Assembly: GCF_902753875.1 (NCBI RefSeq)
Contig: NZ_CADDTS010000048.1
Span: 1-64,000, forward strand
Origin: Acinetobacter bouvetii
GTDB lineage: Bacteria; Pseudomonadota; Gammaproteobacteria; Pseudomonadales; Moraxellaceae
DNA length: 64,000 nucleotides
Direction of reading: 5' to 3'
Part shown: positions 27,834 through 36,114 of the stretch, piece by piece
Numbering within the stretch: position 1 is the first letter of the stretch
Layout of the letters: each line of letters begins with the position of its first letter
Made by a program: the position numbers and the translations under genes
Notes under the pieces: generated by a model
Databases searched by the model: none
What the model saw: the letters and a program-made list of their open reading frames with translations, nothing else
Told to the model about the DNA's origin: nothing

Positions 27834-28411
27834 ATAAACCCCATAAAATTGTAAAACTTGATATGAGTGGAATACTGCCAGTGATTAAGAGGGAAAGAAA
27901 AAACAGGAATTTTTATAAAATTATCTTAATATTGTATATATTGAATTTTTAAATTTTAAGTATTTGAATTTTATTGTATTATTTTTTATTTTCTTGATTT
28001 TTCTGCTTTATATCAAAAAAATACATGGGCATAAATAAAATTAAAATAGCATTTGTTTCAATAGGTAGAAGTGCAGTGAAATTTCATTGTAATGACATTG
28101 TATGTATTTTAATTTAAGATTTAATTTGAGGGTATCCGTTTTTAGAACGGCATTTGAAATGCTGGCGTTTAGTAATTGCTGAAAATTATGCTTAAGACAG
28201 TATGACGAAAACATTTTTTTAAATGAGGATCGTCGTCCACAAAGTTTGATTAATTTGATTAGTCTGATTCAGAGAATTCCTGCGTTACAGTTATAAATGA
28301 GCAATTGATGCAGGCTTGCTGGTCAATACACCGTTTTTATATCTAGGAATCGAGTAAATAAGTAAAAAAAAGCGACTCAATGGAGTCGCTTTTTTTTACT
28401 TATTTTAAGAT
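27834..28411. other. AT-rich gap upstream of the binding-protein gene
   Basis: It contains the promoter of the transporter operon and, at its right end, a terminator. The stretch 27900-28150 is very AT-rich. Several ATG codons exist but their frames close within about ten codons. I see no gene. Confidence 0.5.
28360..28401 (-). terminator. Long terminator after the 117-residue gene
   Basis: A 19-base-pair stem: AAGT, eight A, GCGACTC, loop AATG, then GAGTCGC, eight T, ACTT. It is unusually long and lies just beyond the stop codon at 28412. Confidence 0.85.
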
Positions 28412-28765
28412 TTATACCGGAAAATCTTGTAAACAGTCCGATATTTCCAATTGAGTCAGTACATTTGTTTCAAGGGCTAAGCCTAGCGCCACAATTTTTG
28501 CGGTATCTGTAAGATAGGAATCATCTTTTAAAGCAACGCCGCTTTGCAAAGCTTGAATACTTTCAGCACTGATATCTAATGCTTGAGCTGATTCAATGGC
28601 ATCCGCACGATTAAAAAAGCTGATTACTGCTTGTTGAAGTACTGAATCAGGCGTATTTAAAATACCTTGATTCAACAGTTCATCGAATTGAGCAGGGTGA
28701 GTGTTGAGAGAATGAGTAAAATTTTGCACTAAATTTTGCTCTAGTACATCAATCATCTTAAGCAT
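28412..28765 (-). CDS. Small protein of unknown function
   Basis: I do not recognise this 117-residue protein. It is acidic, has no signal peptide or membrane helix, and appears all-helical (for example VLQQAVISFFNRADAIESAQAL). The ATG at 28765 has an AAGG site seven bases before it. A very strong terminator and a good ribosome site support a real gene. It stands alone between the transporter and the AraC regulator. Confidence 0.6.
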   Translation of the reverse strand: MLKMIDVLEQNLVQNFTHSLNTHPAQFDELLNQGILNTPDSVLQQAVISFFNRADAIESAQALDISAESIQALQSGVALKDDSYLTDTAKIVALGLALETNVLTQLEISDCLQDFPV

Positions 28766-28947
28766 GTCAGAACCTTTAATCTAAGGTGATTACACGGGGA
28801 GGAGTACAGGAAATAAGCATAAAAGTATGCTTTTAAATTGAGTGAAAAGTAACCTAATTTGGAACATTATGCAAACTTCTTTCGATGAATAGCAGAGCCA
28901 ATTTTTAAGTGAATGAAAATTCAAAAGAAATATTCAAGACTCGCTGG

Positions 28948-29988
28948 TCACTTATGCGAGGATGCTTCATCTTCATTATTTTGGCGGTAAGCCCCTGGAC
29001 TGACTCCGGTCCATTTTTTGAAAGCGCGGTGAAAAGCGCTCGGATCTTGAAAGCTTAATTCATCACTAATCTGTTGCAGGCTTTTATCTGTTTTAGTCAG
29101 AAATTCGATGGCGGTATCACGCCGAATATCATTTTTAAGTTGCTGATAACTAACCCCTTCACTTTTTAATCGCCTTTGCATGGTGGCATCAGACATATTT
29201 AAACGCTGGGCAATTTCATTCAATTCTAGCCATTGGGCAGGTGGAACATTCATTAAATATTTGCGTATTTGTGAGCTAATGGCGTGTGGATTTTTAAAAC
29301 GCACCAGTAAGTTTTGCGGTGTCTGTTTAATAAACTGATGCCATGACTGTTTGTCCCGTTTGATCTGAATATTTAAATAGTTGGCATCGAACTGAATATA
29401 GTTTTCATTGCTATTGTATTGAATATTTTCACAAAATCGGACTTTATAGTCTTGGTCATCTAGTGGCGCATCACATTTCAGTTGAATCTGATTGAGTAAA
29501 ACTCTTTGTCCGCTGAGCCAGCACATCAAAGCATGAATTAGCATTAAATAAGTGGCATAGCTGAACATTCTTTTGGTTTGTTTTTGTTCATAAATCACAA
29601 TGTAGGCATAGTTTTCCTGTACAAATAATTGACTGATAAAATCATCTAGCAGCAGATTTAAAAACTGCAAAATTTGCTGCAGGGCTTTTTCCAGCGTTTC
29701 GGCATGCATGACTGATCTGGATAACAGTTTAAAACTGCCACGCCGCATAGGATGGCTGTCCATACCAAAAAATTCGTCATTCATGACATCAGCCAGCTCA
29801 GTCCAAAGCTGGGCATATTGCGAAACAGATACGCGGGCCTTACTGGAGTTCAGCAGCTCAACAGGAATACCGGATTTGAGCAGGATGTTTTGAGTGTTCA
29901 AACCCTGATGTTGGGCGGATAAAAGTGCTTCATGAACCAGACTGATTGAGATCGTACCTTTACTGTAATTTAAGTCTTGTTCATTCAT
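28948..29988 (-). CDS. AraC-family transcriptional regulator
   Basis: The 346-residue protein has an N-terminal arabinose-binding-like effector domain (about 15-200) of the type found in OruR and similar regulators, and a C-terminal double helix-turn-helix: LNEIAQRLNMSDATMQRRLKSEG (shown as LNEIAQRLNMSDATMQRRL) then LQQISDELSFQDPSAFHRAFKKWTG. The frame is open 38 codons further upstream, but homologous proteins start near MNEQDLNYSKG, so the ATG at 29988 is preferred; its ribosome site is weak. It is divergent from the SDR gene, so it probably controls the acyl-CoA cluster to its right. Confidence 0.85.
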   Translation of the reverse strand: MNEQDLNYSKGTISISLVHEALLSAQHQGLNTQNILLKSGIPVELLNSSKARVSVSQYAQLWTELADVMNDEFFGMDSHPMRRGSFKLLSRSVMHAETLEKALQQILQFLNLLLDDFISQLFVQENYAYIVIYEQKQTKRMFSYATYLMLIHALMCWLSGQRVLLNQIQLKCDAPLDDQDYKVRFCENIQYNSNENYIQFDANYLNIQIKRDKQSWHQFIKQTPQNLLVRFKNPHAISSQIRKYLMNVPPAQWLELNEIAQRLNMSDATMQRRLKSEGVSYQQLKNDIRRDTAIEFLTKTDKSLQQISDELSFQDPSAFHRAFKKWTGVSPGAYRQNNEDEASSHK

Positions 29989-30144
29989 GTACAGATATCC
30001 GTATTCCGTATTTTTTCTTCCATAACCTGGATTGTCCAAATCCATCATAGAGGATGCAATATTTGGAAATTGTACTCTAGCTGAACTGCATTTACTCTGC
30101 ATCTTAAGTCGAGTGTTTATTCAAATAATTAACAGGAATAGAAG

Positions 30145-30915
30145 ATGAAAATTCAAGGAAAAGTATTTGTCGTGACAGGCGGTGCATCTGGTTTGGGTGC
30201 AGCCACAGCCACTTATCTGGTGGGTCAAGGTGCTCAGGTGATTATGGTGGATATGAATCAGGAGCTTGGTCAGGAAATGCAGCAGCGTTTAGGTGCGCAT
30301 TCAGTCTTTGTAAAACTGGATGTTACCGACGAGCATGCAGTCCAAGTGTTCTTTGAAAATATTGAACAGCAATATGGTCAGTTGAATGGTCTGGTGAACT
30401 GTGCCGGTATTGCACCTTCAGCCAAAGTGCTGGGTCGTGATGGCATTCATGACTTGGGCATGTTCCAAAAAGTATTGAATATTAATGTCAGCGGTACATT
30501 TAACATGATTCGCTTTGCGGCAAGTTTGATGGCGAAATATCAATTGCAGGCAGGTGAAGAAGAACGTGGTGTCATCGTCAATACCGCTTCAGTGGCTGCA
30601 TTTGAAGGACAGCTCGGTCAAGCTGCTTATGCCGCTTCTAAAGGTGCGGTAGTTGCCATGACTTTACCTTTGGCACGTGAGCTGGCACGTGAAGCGATTC
30701 GTGTGATGACTATTGCTCCAGGGATTATGGAAACGCCGATGCTGAAAGCCATGCCGCAAAATGTGCAGGATGCTTTGGGGCAGATGGTGCCGTTTCCATC
30801 GCGTTTGGCCAAGCCGGAAGAGTTTGCGCATTTGGTCGGTCATATTTTTGAAAATACTTATTTGAATGGTGAAGTGATTCGTTTGGATGGCGCGATTCGT
30901 ATGCAGCCTAAGTAA
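30145..30915 (+). CDS. SDR-family 3-hydroxyacyl-CoA dehydrogenase (type 2-like)
   Basis: The 256-residue protein resembles HSD17B10, an NAD-dependent 3-hydroxyacyl-CoA dehydrogenase of short-chain dehydrogenase type. It shows TGGASGLG at 11-18, NCAGIAP at about 86-92, and the catalytic set Ser149, Tyr162 and Lys166 (YAASK). Its neighbours are an acyl-CoA dehydrogenase and an acyl-CoA synthetase, consistent with degradation of a branched or short-chain acid. The ATG at 30145 has an AGGA site. It is the first gene of the set and is divergent from the AraC regulator. Confidence 0.85.
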   Translation: MKIQGKVFVVTGGASGLGAATATYLVGQGAQVIMVDMNQELGQEMQQRLGAHSVFVKLDVTDEHAVQVFFENIEQQYGQLNGLVNCAGIAPSAKVLGRDGIHDLGMFQKVLNINVSGTFNMIRFAASLMAKYQLQAGEEERGVIVNTASVAAFEGQLGQAAYAASKGAVVAMTLPLARELAREAIRVMTIAPGIMETPMLKAMPQNVQDALGQMVPFPSRLAKPEEFAHLVGHIFENTYLNGEVIRLDGAIRMQPK

Positions 30916-30974
30916 GTTGGATTTCTCTAAAAAATAGAATCCCATACAGCAGCAAATTGCTGGTCGAGTTGAAA

Positions 30975-31087
30975 TGACTTTGCGTAAGCATTCATTTTCT
31001 TTTGAAGGATCAAAAGAAACAAAAATCCCTTGCGCAACTGAAGATACATCCTTGTATCTCAGTTGCGCAGGCGACATCCATGTCGCC
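30975..31087 (-). repeat. Structured intergenic repeat, copy C (divergent)
   Basis: Read on the minus strand it has the same plan as copies A and B: a head hairpin GGCGACAT / ATGTCGCC (31087-31070), a larger stem TGCGCAACTGA / TCAGTTGCGCA (31069-31031) with an inner GATACA / TGTATC hairpin, then hairpin TTTCTTTTGA-AGGA-TCAAAAGAAA (31019-30996, given as on the plus strand) and a tail gcttacgcaaagtc that matches the copy B tail gcctacgcaaaggc at 12 of 14 positions. Confidence 0.65.
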
Positions 31088-31165
31088 ATAAATCATTTTT
31101 AATTACTAAATGTTGTTCTTGAAGCCAAAATTAAAAATAGATTTGAGCAAGTATTGGAGTCATGA

Positions 31166-31313
31166 GTGTGGCATGGATGCCACACGTTTCCCATCCCTTG
31201 CGCTGCATTTTAAAGCAGTGCTTAAAACTGGCTCAGGATGTCGTGTATGGGAAACAAAAGGTTTTTGTCTACTTTTGACCTTTCAAAAGTAGAAATATTG
31301 CCTACGCAAAGGC
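31166..31313 (+). repeat. Structured intergenic repeat, copy B
   Basis: Elements in order: hairpin GTGTGGCA-TGGA-TGCCACAC (31166-31185), 9-bp stem GTTTCCCAT / ATGGGAAAC (31186-31194 with 31247-31255), inner hairpin GCGCTGC / GCAGTGC (31200-31221), hairpin TCTACTTTTGA / TCAAAAGTAGA (31268-31293) and the tail. Sequence and order match copy A at 17906-18048 on the opposite strand. Confidence 0.8.
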
Positions 31314-31441
31314 AAAAAAACTGAATTAATCAAATGAGGCAGTGCTGATTTTTAAAAATCTAATATTGAATATTTTTTGATTTATACAAGTTATCTAATA
31401 TTCAAAGCAAAATTTATAAATTGAAAGAAAAAGGACATTCA

Positions 31442-32578
31442 ATGATTTTAAATGACGAACAAAAGATGGTTCAGGACATGTTGCGGGATTATTCGCAAAA
31501 CAGGTTAAAACCTACTGCCGCAGAACGTGATAAAACTGCTCAATTTCCTGCACAAGAACTGAAAGAACTCGGTGAGTTGGGCGCTTTAGGCATGACTGTG
31601 TCTGAACAATGGGGCGGTGCGGGCCTGGACTATATTTCACTTGTAGTTGCCTTGGAGGAAATTGCTGCAGGTGATGGCGCAATTTCGACCATCGTCAGCG
31701 TACAAAATTCGCTTCCTTGTGGCATTACCCAGCGTTACGGTACAGAAGCACAGAAACAGAAATATCTTACTAAACTTGCGACAGGTGAATGGCTTGGATG
31801 CTTTTGTTTAACTGAACCGCAGGCCGGGTCAGATGCCGGTTCACTGGAATGCAAGGCAGAGCGTGATGGAGATGAATGGGTGCTGAATGGCACCAAACAG
31901 TTCATTACCACCGGTAAGCATGCACAAGTGGCCATTGTCTTTGCTGTGACAGACAAAGCCGCAGGGAAAAAAGGTATTTCCTGTTTCCTGGTGCCTACAG
32001 ATACTGAAGGTTATATTATTTCGCGTCTGGAAGAGAAGATGGGACAACATTGCTCAGATACGGCAACCATCATTTTTGAAAATTGTCGAATTCCTGCCGA
32101 AAATTTATTGGGTAAAGAAGGTGAAGGTTACAAGATTGCCTTATCTAATCTAGAGTCAGGTCGAATTGGGATTGCAGCACAATCGGTCGGGATGGCGCGT
32201 GCTGCACTGGATGCTGCTGTGGAATATGCCAATGAGCGTAAAGCTTTTGGGGTAGAGATTGTTCAGCATCAGGCAGTTGCATTCCGTCTGGCTGATATGG
32301 CCACACAAATTGAAGCTGCACGACAACTGATTTTCCATGCCGCAAGCTTAAAAGATGCAGGCTTACCATGTTTGAAAGAGGCCTCTATGGCCAAGCTGTT
32401 TGCATCCACCATGGCGGAACGCGTCTGTTCTGATGCCATTCAAATGCACGGTGGCTATGGCTATGTTTCCGATTTCCCGGTAGAGCGTATTTACCGTGAT
32501 GTACGGGTCAGTCAAATCTACGAAGGGGCCTCGGATATCCAGCGTCTGGTCATTGCACGTGAGGTTACTAAAAGCTAA
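31442..32578 (+). CDS. Acyl-CoA dehydrogenase
   Basis: This FAD enzyme oxidises an acyl-CoA to the trans-2-enoyl-CoA. The 378-residue protein has the signatures CFCLTEPQAGSDAGSL (about 122-137), the FAD and substrate loop GTKQFITTGKHA, the ERKAFG stretch and the C-terminal IQMHGGYGYVSDFPVERIYRD with the catalytic Glu in IYEGASDIQ. The ATG at 31442 has an AAAGGA site; the frame opens slightly earlier at a TTG without support. The next gene is an acyl-CoA synthetase. The substrate is probably a short or branched chain; this cannot be fixed from sequence. Confidence 0.9.
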   Translation: MILNDEQKMVQDMLRDYSQNRLKPTAAERDKTAQFPAQELKELGELGALGMTVSEQWGGAGLDYISLVVALEEIAAGDGAISTIVSVQNSLPCGITQRYGTEAQKQKYLTKLATGEWLGCFCLTEPQAGSDAGSLECKAERDGDEWVLNGTKQFITTGKHAQVAIVFAVTDKAAGKKGISCFLVPTDTEGYIISRLEEKMGQHCSDTATIIFENCRIPAENLLGKEGEGYKIALSNLESGRIGIAAQSVGMARAALDAAVEYANERKAFGVEIVQHQAVAFRLADMATQIEAARQLIFHAASLKDAGLPCLKEASMAKLFASTMAERVCSDAIQMHGGYGYVSDFPVERIYRDVRVSQIYEGASDIQRLVIAREVTKS

Positions 32579-32799
32579 AACGGCTAATTTTTAGACTTTA
32601 GTCGGTGTTCAAATCCTGCACATTTTCTGATGGATAAGGAAATTGCAGGAGGTCAGAAATCATGTTTATCTAAGTAAATAGTGAAGTAAAAAATTTAAAA
32701 ATGCTGAATCAATTTTGCATTTTTAGAGTCAGAACAATAAGCAAAATGGATCAGCAAAGCAGGAGCTTTGTTTAAAATAACGGATGAGAGGTTGTCGCC

Positions 32800-34446
32800 A
32801 TGAAGACATTACAACAAGCATATCAAGAGTTTAATTTTGATGATTTTCTTGCACAGCAACTGGTAGGTACAGCAGAGTCTGTCAATGCCTATGTTGAATG
32901 CTGCGAGCGTTATCTCGGTTTAAATAAAACAGCCTTAATCTGGGAAGGTAAAAATGGTGAATCTTCCGAATGGACATTTGAACAGCTGGCAGAAGCCTCA
33001 GGAAAATTGGCAAATTATTTTAGCTCAATTGGCTTAAAAGCAGGTGATTGCATTGCCGGATTATTGCCACGCACCCCTGAATTGCTCATTACGATTTTAG
33101 CCAGCTGGCGGATGGGCGCAATTTATCAGCCTTTATTTACCGCATTTGAATCTAAAGCGATTGAACACCGGATCAATACTGCCAAAACCCAACTGATAGT
33201 CACCAATGAAGAGCAACGTCCAAAACTCAACAGTCTGGCTGTACCACATATTTTAACGGTGCATCAAGCAAATAGCCTAAGTCATGCAGATGCAGATTTT
33301 TGGACCGAACTCCACAAGCAATCTGCAACTTTTGTACCGGTCATGCAAACATTTGAAGATGATTTCCTGATGATGTTTACCTCAGGAACCACAGGTTTGG
33401 CAAAATCAGTTCCGGTGCCTTTAAAGGCGGTGTTGGCATTTAAGGGTTATATGACCTATGCCGTGGATTTGCGTGAGGAGGACTCTTTCTGGAATCTGGC
33501 CGATCCGGGTTGGGCTTATGGTTTGTACTACGGTATTACCGGACCTTTAAGTCTGGGGCATAGCATTATTATGGATGAACGTGCATTTAGTGTAGATAAT
33601 GCCGTACAGATCATCAAAAAATATAAAGTCAGTAATTTAACCGGTTCACCCACTGCTTTTCGGATGTTCTTTGGATTCAAGGAAAAATTTGATCCATCGA
33701 TTAAAGAGCATTTACGTGCCGTCAGTAGTGCAGGCGAGCCATTAACCCCGGAAGTGATTCACTGGTTTAATCATGACCTGAATGTGAATATTTATGATCA
33801 ATATGGACAGACTGAACTGGGGATGGTGATTGCCAATCATCATGCTCTGGAACATGAAAAGAAAGTCGGTTCCGCAGGTTTTGCCAACCCGGGTCATCGT
33901 TTTGCGGTATTGAATCAAAACAATGAAGAAGTGGAAAGAGGCGGAATCGGCACCCTGGCCATCGATTTTTCTCAGTCGCCTTTAACCTGGTTTAAAGGTT
34001 ATGGCGGCAATAACCGTAAATCATTCGTTGGGCATTATTATTTAACCGGTGATACGGTTAAATTAAATGAAATGGGCGGGGTGGATTTTATTGGTCGTGC
34101 TGATGATGTCATTACAACGTCAGGCTATCGTGTGGGGCCTTTCGATGTGGAAAGCACTTTACTGGAATGTGCAGAGGTTTTGGAATCCGCAGTCATTGGC
34201 AAGCCAGACCCGGAACGTACCGAGGTGGTGAAAGCTTTTGTGGTGCTTAAACCGAAATTTTCTGCTTCGGATGAGTTAAGCCACAAACTTCAGGAATATG
34301 TGCGCTCACGTTTGTCTAAACATGCTTATCCTAAAGAAATAGAATTTGTGGAAGGCTTACCTAAAACCTCAAGCGGTAAAATTCAACGCAATTTACTCAA
34401 GCAACAGGAAGTTGCCAAAATGCAGGGAATCCAAAAAGTCAGTTAA
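32800..34446 (+). CDS. Acyl-CoA synthetase, AMP-forming (ACSM/AcsA-like)
   Basis: This enzyme activates a carboxylic acid with ATP and CoA through an acyl-adenylate. The 548-residue protein has the AMP-binding P-loop MFTSGTTGLAKS (about 191-202), the adenylate-binding YDQYGQTELGM (about 331-341), the hinge GRADDVITTSGYRVGP and the C-terminal catalytic lysine in KTSSGKIQRN (about 526-535). The gap of 221 bases from the dehydrogenase gene contains no obvious terminator, so co-transcription is possible. The start ATG at 32800 lies after GAGAGG. Together with the upstream genes it forms an activation and first-oxidation module. Confidence 0.88.
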   Translation: MKTLQQAYQEFNFDDFLAQQLVGTAESVNAYVECCERYLGLNKTALIWEGKNGESSEWTFEQLAEASGKLANYFSSIGLKAGDCIAGLLPRTPELLITILASWRMGAIYQPLFTAFESKAIEHRINTAKTQLIVTNEEQRPKLNSLAVPHILTVHQANSLSHADADFWTELHKQSATFVPVMQTFEDDFLMMFTSGTTGLAKSVPVPLKAVLAFKGYMTYAVDLREEDSFWNLADPGWAYGLYYGITGPLSLGHSIIMDERAFSVDNAVQIIKKYKVSNLTGSPTAFRMFFGFKEKFDPSIKEHLRAVSSAGEPLTPEVIHWFNHDLNVNIYDQYGQTELGMVIANHHALEHEKKVGSAGFANPGHRFAVLNQNNEEVERGGIGTLAIDFSQSPLTWFKGYGGNNRKSFVGHYYLTGDTVKLNEMGGVDFIGRADDVITTSGYRVGPFDVESTLLECAEVLESAVIGKPDPERTEVVKAFVVLKPKFSASDELSHKLQEYVRSRLSKHAYPKEIEFVEGLPKTSSGKIQRNLLKQQEVAKMQGIQKVS

Positions 34447-34479
34447 ACCCTTTTTAGTTTTTTAAAGTTTCATGCTCTT

Positions 34480-34504
34480 GCACCCGAAAGGGTGCTTTTT
34501 TTTA
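34480..34504 (+). terminator. Terminator after the acyl-CoA synthetase
   Basis: Stem GCACCC / GGGTGC with GAAA loop and a nine-base T-run. Confidence 0.85.
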
Positions 34505-34603
34505 CTTGAATTATTTACAGCACTGCTTGAAATAATATAAAAGTAATGGAGAGATGAATTTTATTTTTAAAATTAGTATGTTAATTATTTTAGGGGATGA
34601 AAA

Positions 34604-34777
34604 ATGAATAAAATATTGTATTTAAGTCTTTTAGCTTTATGTATCAGTACATCTGTAGAAGCAGGAAAAGGACGTCAACCTTGTTCAGGTAAAAAAGGTG
34701 GTATTAGTCACTGTCAGGGTACAAAATTTATTTGTCATGATGGATCAATGAGTGGTTCTAAGAAAACTTGTAGATAA
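34604..34777 (+). CDS. YdcA-like exported cysteine-rich peptide
   Basis: This 57-residue reading frame begins ATG at 34604 with an AGGGG ribosome site. A signal peptide (1-20, MNKILYLSLLALCISTSVEA) leaves a mature peptide of about 37 residues with four cysteines in the order QPCSGKKGGISHCQ, KFICHDGS and KKTCR, suggesting two disulfides. The pattern CSG.KGGISHC...FVC.DGS.S.SKK.C resembles, from memory, E. coli YdcA, whose function is unknown. It lies nine bases before a DUF4236 gene, probably in one transcript. Confidence 0.65.
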   Translation: MNKILYLSLLALCISTSVEAGKGRQPCSGKKGGISHCQGTKFICHDGSMSGSKKTCR

Positions 34778-34786
34778 GAGTATTTT

Positions 34787-35212
34787 ATGGGATTCAATTT
34801 TCGTAAGAGTTTTAAAATTGCTCCGGGTGTTCGTTTAAATGTAGGAAAGAAAGGGATAAGTAGTGTTTCTGTAGGTGGAAAAGGTGCACGAGTAAGTGTG
34901 GGAAAGAAAGGCACAAGAACTACAGTTGGTATACCGGGTACAGGACTTTCTTATAGTTCTCATCAACCATTTAAAAGCAATAAGCAGCAAAAACCAAGAG
35001 AACAGCCTCCCACATTATTTAATAGTGATATGCCACCTCCATTAAGCAGCAAATACCAGGAGGGTGATCGTGAGGTTTCAATTTTACTTGGATTAGGAAT
35101 CTTTTTTCTTCCTTATATATTTTCTTGGTTTACCTTGAGACAAGGACATACAACACTCTCTAGAGTTTTAAGCTTTGGATGGATGATTTTACTTATTTTA
35201 ATGATGAAGTAA
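34787..35212 (+). CDS. DUF4236 protein with C-terminal membrane segments
   Basis: The 141-residue protein opens with the DUF4236 motif: MGFNFRKSFKIAPGVRLNVGKK followed by glycine-rich repeats GVGGKGARVSVGKKGTRTTVG, written here in part as FRKSFKIAPGVRLNVGKKG (about 4-22) and VSVGKKGTRTTVGIPGTGLSY (about 37-57, abridged). The C-terminal third holds two hydrophobic segments (ILLGLGIFFLPYIFSWF, VLSFGWMILLILMM). DUF4236 domains often appear in small, mobile-region-associated membrane proteins with no known function. It follows the YdcA-like peptide. Confidence 0.75.
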   Translation: MGFNFRKSFKIAPGVRLNVGKKGISSVSVGGKGARVSVGKKGTRTTVGIPGTGLSYSSHQPFKSNKQQKPREQPPTLFNSDMPPPLSSKYQEGDREVSILLGLGIFFLPYIFSWFTLRQGHTTLSRVLSFGWMILLILMMK

Positions 35213-35282
35213 TGAAGTCTTCTACACTATAATCTTTCCTGTTTTATGGCTTATTTCAAGTTTCGATAGGATAGATAAACAC

Positions 35283-36056
35283 GTGACCAACCCACTCGAC
35301 ATGGACCTAGAGTTAAGCGATGAAGAAATGCATCTTTACAGCCGGCAAATTCTGCTGGATGGCTGGGACATTGAAGCCCAGGAAAAACTGAAACTTGCCA
35401 ATGTCCTGATTGTCGGTTGTGGTGGAATTGGTTGTACCACAGCGGAACTGCTAGCGCGTGCAGGTGTGGGGCAAATTACTTTAATCGATGCCGATACGAT
35501 TGAGATGAGTAATCTGCAACGGCAAATAGCCTATGTAGAAGAAAATATTGGTTTCTATAAAGCTGAAATACTGGCCAAGCGATTACAGCAGATCAATCCG
35601 CATATCCGTGTTGAATCTCAAACAGTAAAACTGGATGAGAGCAATGCAGAAGCATTAATTTCAGCTCAAGATCTAGTTTTAGATGGCTGTGATAATTTCA
35701 CCACACGTTACCTCGTCAACCAAACCTGCAAGCAATTCAATGTACCTTTAATCAGTGCTTCAGCCATTGGTTTTCAGGGACAACTGTTTATGGTGGAAGG
35801 CGAGTCTGCCTGTTATGAATGTCTATTTCCCAAAGAACAGCATGCCAATGAAAACCTGCGCTGTGCAGATTCAGGCGTATTGGCCACTACACCGAATGTC
35901 ATGGCCAGCTTGCAAGCCCATCATGCTTTACTGTATTTGGGACTGGGCAAAACACCACTGAAACAAAAACTGATGCTTTGGGATGGTCTAAGCATGAAAC
36001 AACGTCTACTTGCTTTCGAAAAAGATACAGATTGTCCAATCTGTCAGGCAAGATAG
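35283..36056 (+). CDS. moeB: HesA/MoeB/ThiF-family adenylyltransferase
   Basis: The 257-residue protein activates the C-terminus of a ubiquitin-like sulfur carrier by adenylation (MoaD for MoeB, ThiS for ThiF). The nucleotide motif is VLIVGCGGIGCTTAELLARAG (about 40-60, abridged VGCGGIGC), with the conserved DADTIEMSNLQRQI arginine loop and two zinc Cys pairs, ACYECLFP and CPICQ. There is no rhodanese domain. The start is GTG at 35283 or the ATG at 35301; neither has a strong ribosome site. The moeB assignment is preferred from length and motif, but ThiF cannot be excluded. Confidence 0.75.
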   Translation: MTNPLDMDLELSDEEMHLYSRQILLDGWDIEAQEKLKLANVLIVGCGGIGCTTAELLARAGVGQITLIDADTIEMSNLQRQIAYVEENIGFYKAEILAKRLQQINPHIRVESQTVKLDESNAEALISAQDLVLDGCDNFTTRYLVNQTCKQFNVPLISASAIGFQGQLFMVEGESACYECLFPKEQHANENLRCADSGVLATTPNVMASLQAHHALLYLGLGKTPLKQKLMLWDGLSMKQRLLAFEKDTDCPICQAR

Positions 36057-36114
36057 ACCTGCAAGCCCATATTTTTTTGCTACACTCGCTATAATTTAAT
36101 TCTAAGCTGACATT

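Larger units (their letters stand above)
30916..31441. other. Repeat-filled gap inside the acyl-CoA cluster
   Basis: Two structured repeats (copies C and B) lie head to head here and fill most of the gap. An upstream region for the acyl-CoA dehydrogenase remains at the right end. A small frame at 31110-31292 overlaps copy B and resembles a frame over copy A, but only because of the repeat. Confidence 0.6.

Noticed and set aside
31110..31292. Small plus-strand frame over repeat copy B
   Set aside because: It covers hairpin arms of the repeat and has no ribosome site.
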